Assembly (NCBI GenBank): GCA_023449855.1
Contig: JAEXHR010000140.1
Coordinates: 1-10,516, forward strand
DNA length: 10,516 nucleotides
Direction: 5' to 3'
Source: Pseudomonadota bacterium
GTDB lineage: Bacteria; Pseudomonadota; Alphaproteobacteria; Rhizobiales; Xanthobacteraceae
Shown here: one piece after another, positions 7,344 to 10,516 of the stretch
Position numbering within the stretch: position 1 is the stretch's first letter
How the letters are laid out: each line of letters opens with the position of its first letter
Made by a program: the position numbers and the translations under genes
Notes under the pieces: generated by a model
Database searches by the model: none
Seen by the model: only the letters and a program-made list of their open reading frames with translations
What the model was told of the DNA's origin: nothing

Positions 7344-8549
7344 ATGGCCGTGTCGGCGGACGATCTGAGCGCCCCGCTGGGACAGAAACCTGCGCGAACC
7401 AAGCGCCGCTTCCGGCTGCCATTTACCGGCACCCAGGCCGCCGCTACGGCGCTTGGCACGTTGCTGCTCGGCTTTGCTGGCGTCGCCATCTTTCAGAAGG
7501 ACCCGATGGGCGGTGAGCCGATGGCGCGCGTCGCCATCAAGGTGCCGGAAACGGCGGCCCAAAAGCCCGCGGTGACCCCGCCGGTCGATGTCAAACACGG
7601 CATGCCGGACACCGCCAGAACCGCCGATACGCCGGGCCAGAAGACCATCACCATCATCGACGGCTCCAGCGGTGCCCGGCAGAACGTGGTGGTCGCCACC
7701 GATGGTTCGGAAGGTGCCTCGCCCGACGCACCTGCTGTGATGGTCGGGATCGACCAGAAGCTGCTCGAACAGTCCCGCTACGGCATGGTTCCGATCGCGG
7801 CCGGCGGTCTGAAACCGGTCAATGTCTATGCCGCCGGCTCCGAGGCCGAGCGCGCCAGGGCAATGAAGACGCCGAGCATCGCCATCATCATCGGCGGCCT
7901 TGGTGTCGGCGCAGCCAAGACCGTTGAGGCCATCATGAAACTGCCGCCGGCAGTGACACTGGCCTTCACGCCCTATGGCTCCGATCCCGGCAAGCTGGTG
8001 GAGCGCGCCCGCGCGCAGCGTCACGAGGTGCTGCTGCAGTTGCCGCTGGAGCCGTTCGACTATCCCGACAACGATCCCGGCCCGCAGACCCTGCTGGCCT
8101 CGGCGACGCCGGAGCAGAACATCGACCGCATGATGTGGCACCTGAGCCGCTTCCAGGGCTATGTCGGCGTCGGCAACTTCATGGGTGCCCGCTTCATTGC
8201 CACCGATACGGCCATGCAGACGGTAGCCAAGGAGGCCAACAAGCGCGGTCTGGCGCTGTTCGACGACGGCTCGTCCTCGCGCAGCGTGGCGCCGGCCGCG
8301 GCCGAAGCGCTGGGCATGCCGTTCGCGCGCGCCGATGTCACCATCGATGCGGCGCCGAATTCGGCCGAGATCGACAAGGCGCTTTCAAGGCTGGAAGGCC
8401 TCGCAAAAGAACGCGGCTTTGCCGTCGGCGCAGCCTCCGCTCTGCCGATTTCGATCGAAAAAATAGGCACTTGGGCGAAAACCCTGGAATCGCGAGGGAT
8501 CATGCTGGTGCCATTGACAACCGTGATGCTGAAATCAAAATCTAGCTAG
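7344..8549 (+). CDS. Divergent polysaccharide deacetylase family protein (probably non-catalytic)
   Basis: A 401-residue protein of the YibQ/divergent polysaccharide deacetylase family (Polysacc_deac_2). A basic N-terminus (KRRFRLPF) precedes one hydrophobic segment at about 29-50, so it is probably anchored in the inner membrane with the rest in the periplasm. A Pro/Ala/Thr-rich linker (about 60-170) leads to the NodB-like domain (about 175-398), with LPLEPFDYPDNDPGP at 233-247. Where the family usually has IDD(L/F)G, this protein has IGGLG (Gly184, Gly185), and where it usually has NHMG it has NFMG (277-280), so the likely metal ligands are missing. ATG at 7344 has GGGAGA at 7335-7340. In many alphaproteobacteria this gene follows envC and ctpA and is linked with cell-wall processing; neither is seen here. 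The role is unknown, perhaps envelope glycan binding. Confidence 0.9.
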   Translation: MAVSADDLSAPLGQKPARTKRRFRLPFTGTQAAATALGTLLLGFAGVAIFQKDPMGGEPMARVAIKVPETAAQKPAVTPPVDVKHGMPDTARTADTPGQKTITIIDGSSGARQNVVVATDGSEGASPDAPAVMVGIDQKLLEQSRYGMVPIAAGGLKPVNVYAAGSEAERARAMKTPSIAIIIGGLGVGAAKTVEAIMKLPPAVTLAFTPYGSDPGKLVERARAQRHEVLLQLPLEPFDYPDNDPGPQTLLASATPEQNIDRMMWHLSRFQGYVGVGNFMGARFIATDTAMQTVAKEANKRGLALFDDGSSSRSVAPAAAEALGMPFARADVTIDAAPNSAEIDKALSRLEGLAKERGFAVGAASALPISIEKIGTWAKTLESRGIMLVPLTTVMLKSKSS

Positions 8550-8635
8550 CGTTGGAGGCTGCGGTTCGGATTGATCGGAGCGCGACACGGCCTCAGGGGG
8601 ACGCAAGACGGCCAGCGCGGCCAGGAAGCGATGGA

Positions 8636-9139
8636 ATGACGCGATACGAAGATCTGCCTTACCGAACCTGTGTCGGCGTCATGCTGCTCAACCCTCAGGG
8701 GCGCGTTTTCATCGGCCGGCGCGCCGGTGGCATCGAGCATGTCGACGACATGCATGTCTGGCAGATGCCGCAGGGCGGCGTCGATCCCGGCGAGGACACC
8801 TGGGAAGCCGCCAAACGCGAGCTTTATGAAGAGACTAGCGTGAGATCCGTCGAGAAGCTCGGCGAGGTGCCGGACTGGCTCATCTACGACATCCCCCGCA
8901 CCGTGGCCGGCCGCGCCTGGAAGGGGCGCTACCGGGGCCAGCGCCAGCGCTGGTTTGCGCTGCGCTTCACCGGCGACGAGAGCGAGATCAACGTCGTGCA
9001 GCCGCCGCATGGCCACAAGGCCGAGTTCGTCAGCTGGCGCTGGGAGCCGATGAAGAATCTTCCCGAATTGATCGTGCCGTTCAAGCGGCCGGTCTATGAG
9101 CGCGTGGTGAAGGAATTCGCCGGCCTCGCCGGCGAATAA
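8636..9139 (+). CDS. rppH: RNA pyrophosphohydrolase (Nudix), first of two
   Basis: Nudix hydrolase of the RppH/NudH/IalA group, which removes pyrophosphate from 5'-triphosphate RNA ends and so exposes them to RNase E; some members also act on dinucleoside polyphosphates. It has 167 residues, normal for RppH. The Nudix box spans Gly47-Val69, with metal-binding Glu53, Glu62, Glu65 and Glu66. The family segments WQMPQGGVDPGE, RGQRQRWFALRF and VPFKRPVY are present. The usual Gly near the end of the box (EExG) is Ser68 here. The frame is open to a TTG at 8552, but ATG at 8636 is chosen because AGGA lies at 8623-8626 and residues before it lack family similarity. The deacetylase-RppH order is common in alphaproteobacteria. 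It is probably co-transcribed with the gene upstream. Confidence 0.93.
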   Translation: MTRYEDLPYRTCVGVMLLNPQGRVFIGRRAGGIEHVDDMHVWQMPQGGVDPGEDTWEAAKRELYEETSVRSVEKLGEVPDWLIYDIPRTVAGRAWKGRYRGQRQRWFALRFTGDESEINVVQPPHGHKAEFVSWRWEPMKNLPELIVPFKRPVYERVVKEFAGLAGE

Positions 9140-9142
9140 AGA

Positions 9143-9260
9143 CGTAGGCCGGATTTGGCCAACGGGTCGCGCGAAGCGTGCCCGATGATAAACTCCGCCG
9201 TAATCCGCCATTCTTCGCCCATACACTCGGCCGACGGATGACGCCTTCGGCTAGTCCGCC
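9143..9260. repeat. Composite palindromic repeat element, left copy (between the two Nudix genes)
   Basis: Starting four bases after the rppH stop, this element contains cgtaggccggatt (9143-9155), cgtaatccgcca (9199-9210) and a 29-base block at 9232-9260. The same three blocks recur in the same order in the right copy (9778-9860). The 29-base block matches 9832-9860 at 26 of 29 positions. Its core gcc-ttc-ggc makes a tight hairpin. The middle (cgggtcgcgcgaagcg...gcccgatgataaactccg) looks like a longer variant of the same intergenic repeat family known from Bradyrhizobium-type genomes. It forms almost the entire untranslated leader of the second Nudix gene. Confidence 0.75.
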
Positions 9261-9273
9261 GTGCGGCGGAGGA
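9255..9273 (+). promoter_or_regulatory. Shine-Dalgarno of the second Nudix gene, inside a possible hairpin
   Basis: A very strong Shine-Dalgarno, GGAGGA (9268-9273), lies eight bases before the TTG at 9282 and decides that start. TCCGCC (9255-9260) and GGCGGA (9265-9270) can pair around a four-base loop (GTGC), which would hide the first half of the Shine-Dalgarno. The left arm is also needed by the repeat hairpin just upstream (9235-9258), so the two structures exclude each other. Pairing is visible in the sequence; control of translation is inference. Confidence 0.5.
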
Positions 9274-9281
9274 TACATATC

Positions 9282-9782
9282 TTGACCGACACCCGCCCCT
9301 ATCGCCCCAATGTGGGCATCGCCCTGTTCAACCGTGACGGTCATGTCCTGATCGGCCGCCGTTTCAAGGATGATGGGCCGGAGATCGTCCTGCCCGGCCT
9401 CGAATGGCAGATGCCGCAGGGTGGCGTCGATCCCGACGAGGATTTTCGCGTCGCCGCGATGCGCGAATTGTGGGAGGAGACCGGGGTCACCCACGCCGAT
9501 TATCTCGGCGAAACCGACTGGATGACCTACGACTTCATCCCGCACGACGACCCCACCCATCGCTTCGCGCGGTTTCGCGGGCAGCGGCAGAAATGGTTCG
9601 CGCTGCGCTTTACCGGCGCCGATGCCGAGGTCGATCCGCTGACGCCCCGCAACGGGCAACCAGCAGAATTCGACGCCTGGCGCTGGGAGCGGCTCGACCG
9701 CGTTGCCGATCTCGTGGTGCCGTTCCGGCGCGAGGTGTATCAGGCGGTGGCGCGGGAGTTTGCAGGGTTTGTGAAAGCGTAG
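9282..9782 (+). CDS. RppH-like Nudix hydrolase, second of two
   Basis: A 166-residue Nudix hydrolase, clearly a paralogue of the preceding rppH: the Nudix box is at the same residues (Gly47-Val69), with Glu53, Glu62, Glu65 and Glu66, and WQMPQGGVDPDE, RGQRQKWFALRF and VPFRREVYQ are nearly shared. Here the EExG glycine (Gly68) is present. Compared with the first protein it has a different loop (FKDDGPEIVLPGLE) before the box and YDFIPHDDPTHRFA in the middle. The TTG at 9282 is chosen over a GTG at 9261 because GGAGGA lies at 9268-9273, downstream of that GTG. It may be a second RNA pyrophosphohydrolase or act on a nucleotide substrate. The stop codon lies within the start of the right repeat copy. 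Its own mRNA leader suggests expression separable from rppH. Confidence 0.9.
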   Translation: MTDTRPYRPNVGIALFNRDGHVLIGRRFKDDGPEIVLPGLEWQMPQGGVDPDEDFRVAAMRELWEETGVTHADYLGETDWMTYDFIPHDDPTHRFARFRGQRQKWFALRFTGADAEVDPLTPRNGQPAEFDAWRWERLDRVADLVVPFRREVYQAVAREFAGFVKA

Positions 9783-9860
9783 GGCGGATTAGCAAAGCGT
9801 AATCCGCCAGCCGATTGTATGTGGCTGGCAACGGCGGATTACGCCTTCGGCTAATCCGCC
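9778..9860. repeat. Composite palindromic repeat element, right copy
   Basis: It consists of two head-to-head units. GGCGGATTA (9783-9791) pairs with TAATCCGCC (9800-9808), and GGCGGATTA (9833-9841) pairs with TAATCCGCC (9852-9860). The centre adds GCCAGCC (9806-9812) against GGCTGGC (9823-9829). The whole can therefore fold either as two small hairpins or as one long one. Its first bases include the stop codon of the second Nudix gene. As a strong structure right after a stop it may end or protect the Nudix transcript, though no T-run is present. The 109 bases between it and the next gene contain nothing else I can identify except a Shine-Dalgarno. Confidence 0.85.
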
Positions 9861-9969
9861 CACCGTAATCAGGTCGATCAGTCGCAGGACATCACGCCGC
9901 AGCTTTGCGACCTCACACTGCCCCGATCGTTTCCTACCTCATGCCGCGAAGCAAACGAGGAAAGAGACG

Positions 9970-10516
9970 ATGTTCGATCCCAAGAGCCTGCTGGACCAAT
10001 TGATCGGCGGGCAGAACCAGGCCGGCCCCGGCGGCCAGCAACGCGGGCCTTTCGGCCAGAGCGGCGGCGATCTGCTGCAACAGGCCGGCAATTTTCTCGG
10101 CGGCTTCGGCGGCGGCGCCCTGAGCGGCGGGCTTGCCGGTGTTCTCCTGGGCTCCAAGGGCGGTCGCAAGATCGCGAAGAACGCGCTGACCTATGGCGGC
10201 CTCGCGGTCGCGGGCGCCCTCGCCTATCGCGCCTATCAGAACCATCAGGCCGGCAAACAGGCTTCGCCGGTCGCCGCAGCCGATACCCCGCTGTTGCCGC
10301 CGCCAAGCGATACGCCATTCAATCCGGCACAGCCCGCCGAACAACAGACGCTCGCCCGCAACCTGCTGCGCGCGATGATCGCTGCAGCCAAGGCCGACGG
10401 GCATATCGATGCGACCGAGCAAGCCAACATCTTCGCCCAGATGGACAGGATGACCCTCACGGCGGAGGACAAGGCGTTTGTGATGGATGAACTGCGCCGA
10501 CCGCTCGATGTCGATG
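9970..10516 (+). CDS. DUF533/TerB-like membrane protein, N-terminal part (3' end outside the window)
   Basis: The frame is open from ATG 9970 to the right edge (182 residues). GAGGAA at 9957-9962 is a good Shine-Dalgarno. The N-terminus begins MFDPKSLLDQLIGG and continues with a Gly/Gln-rich stretch (about 13-50), then a small-residue hydrophobic region (about 47-62) and a second hydrophobic helix, YGGLAVAGALAYRAY (75-89), a Pro-rich linker (about 98-123), and the start of a helical TerB-like domain with LLRAMIAAAKADGHIDATE at 132-150. The acidic AKADGHID...E pattern is typical of TerB/DUF533 proteins, including E. coli YebE. The biological role is unknown; tellurite-resistance labels for such proteins are by fold only. 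It is separated from the Nudix genes by a repeat, so it is likely its own transcript. Confidence 0.88.
   Translation, partial: MFDPKSLLDQLIGGQNQAGPGGQQRGPFGQSGGDLLQQAGNFLGGFGGGALSGGLAGVLLGSKGGRKIAKNALTYGGLAVAGALAYRAYQNHQAGKQASPVAAADTPLLPPPSDTPFNPAQPAEQQTLARNLLRAMIAAAKADGHIDATEQANIFAQMDRMTLTAEDKAFVMDELRRPLDVD

Noticed and set aside
8552..8635. Longer RppH starting at TTG 8552
   Set aside because: The added 28 residues are Arg/Ala-rich with no family match; ATG 8636 has AGGA at the right distance.
9778..9860. CRISPR array or tandem repeat
   Set aside because: Only palindromic units in head-to-head order with no regular spacers; this is an intergenic repeat element.

Overview
The window looks like chromosomal core DNA from an alphaproteobacterium of the Nitrobacteraceae/Bradyrhizobiaceae type (Bradyrhizobium, Rhodopseudomonas, Tardiphaga, Afipia or similar). 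The reasons are its high G+C content, the gene families present, and three kinds of palindromic intergenic repeat that resemble those scattered through genomes of that family. The genus cannot be fixed from the sequence alone. There is no sign of phage, plasmid, IS element, CRISPR, tRNA or rRNA, and no gap between genes exceeds 300 bases.

Left part (1-3287, + strand). The window opens in the end of a short-chain dehydrogenase, followed across a palindromic repeat by lpdA (dihydrolipoyl dehydrogenase, the E3 subunit of 2-oxoacid dehydrogenase complexes). This matches the tail of the mdh-sucCDAB-SDR-lpdA TCA-cycle cluster of this group; the rest would lie to the left. A small three-segment membrane protein and an alpha/beta hydrolase with an aspartate nucleophile follow closely and may be co-transcribed. 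A strong palindromic repeat at 3212-3287 separates them from the convergent minus-strand genes.

Middle (3292-7291). On the minus strand are a DUF4337-type membrane protein and the tyrosine recombinase xerC. Divergently, on the plus strand, is priA, the replication restart helicase. XerC (chromosome dimer resolution) and PriA (restart of stalled forks) share an intergenic region of about 143 bases.

Right part (7344-10516, + strand). A membrane-anchored divergent polysaccharide deacetylase homologue that has lost the usual metal-ligand positions is followed by two tandem Nudix hydrolases of the RppH family. The first is the likely RNA pyrophosphohydrolase; the second is a paralogue with a TTG start. 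Each Nudix gene is followed by a copy of one composite repeat family, so the second gene lies between two related elements. The last gene, cut by the right edge, is a DUF533/TerB-like membrane protein.

Most of the window is ordinary housekeeping sequence and I see no convincing undescribed multi-gene system. The points most worth a second look are the repeat-flanked second Nudix gene, a hairpin that would cover its Shine-Dalgarno sequence, the apparently non-catalytic deacetylase homologue, and the priA to deacetylase junction, where related genomes (from memory) carry the atp operon.
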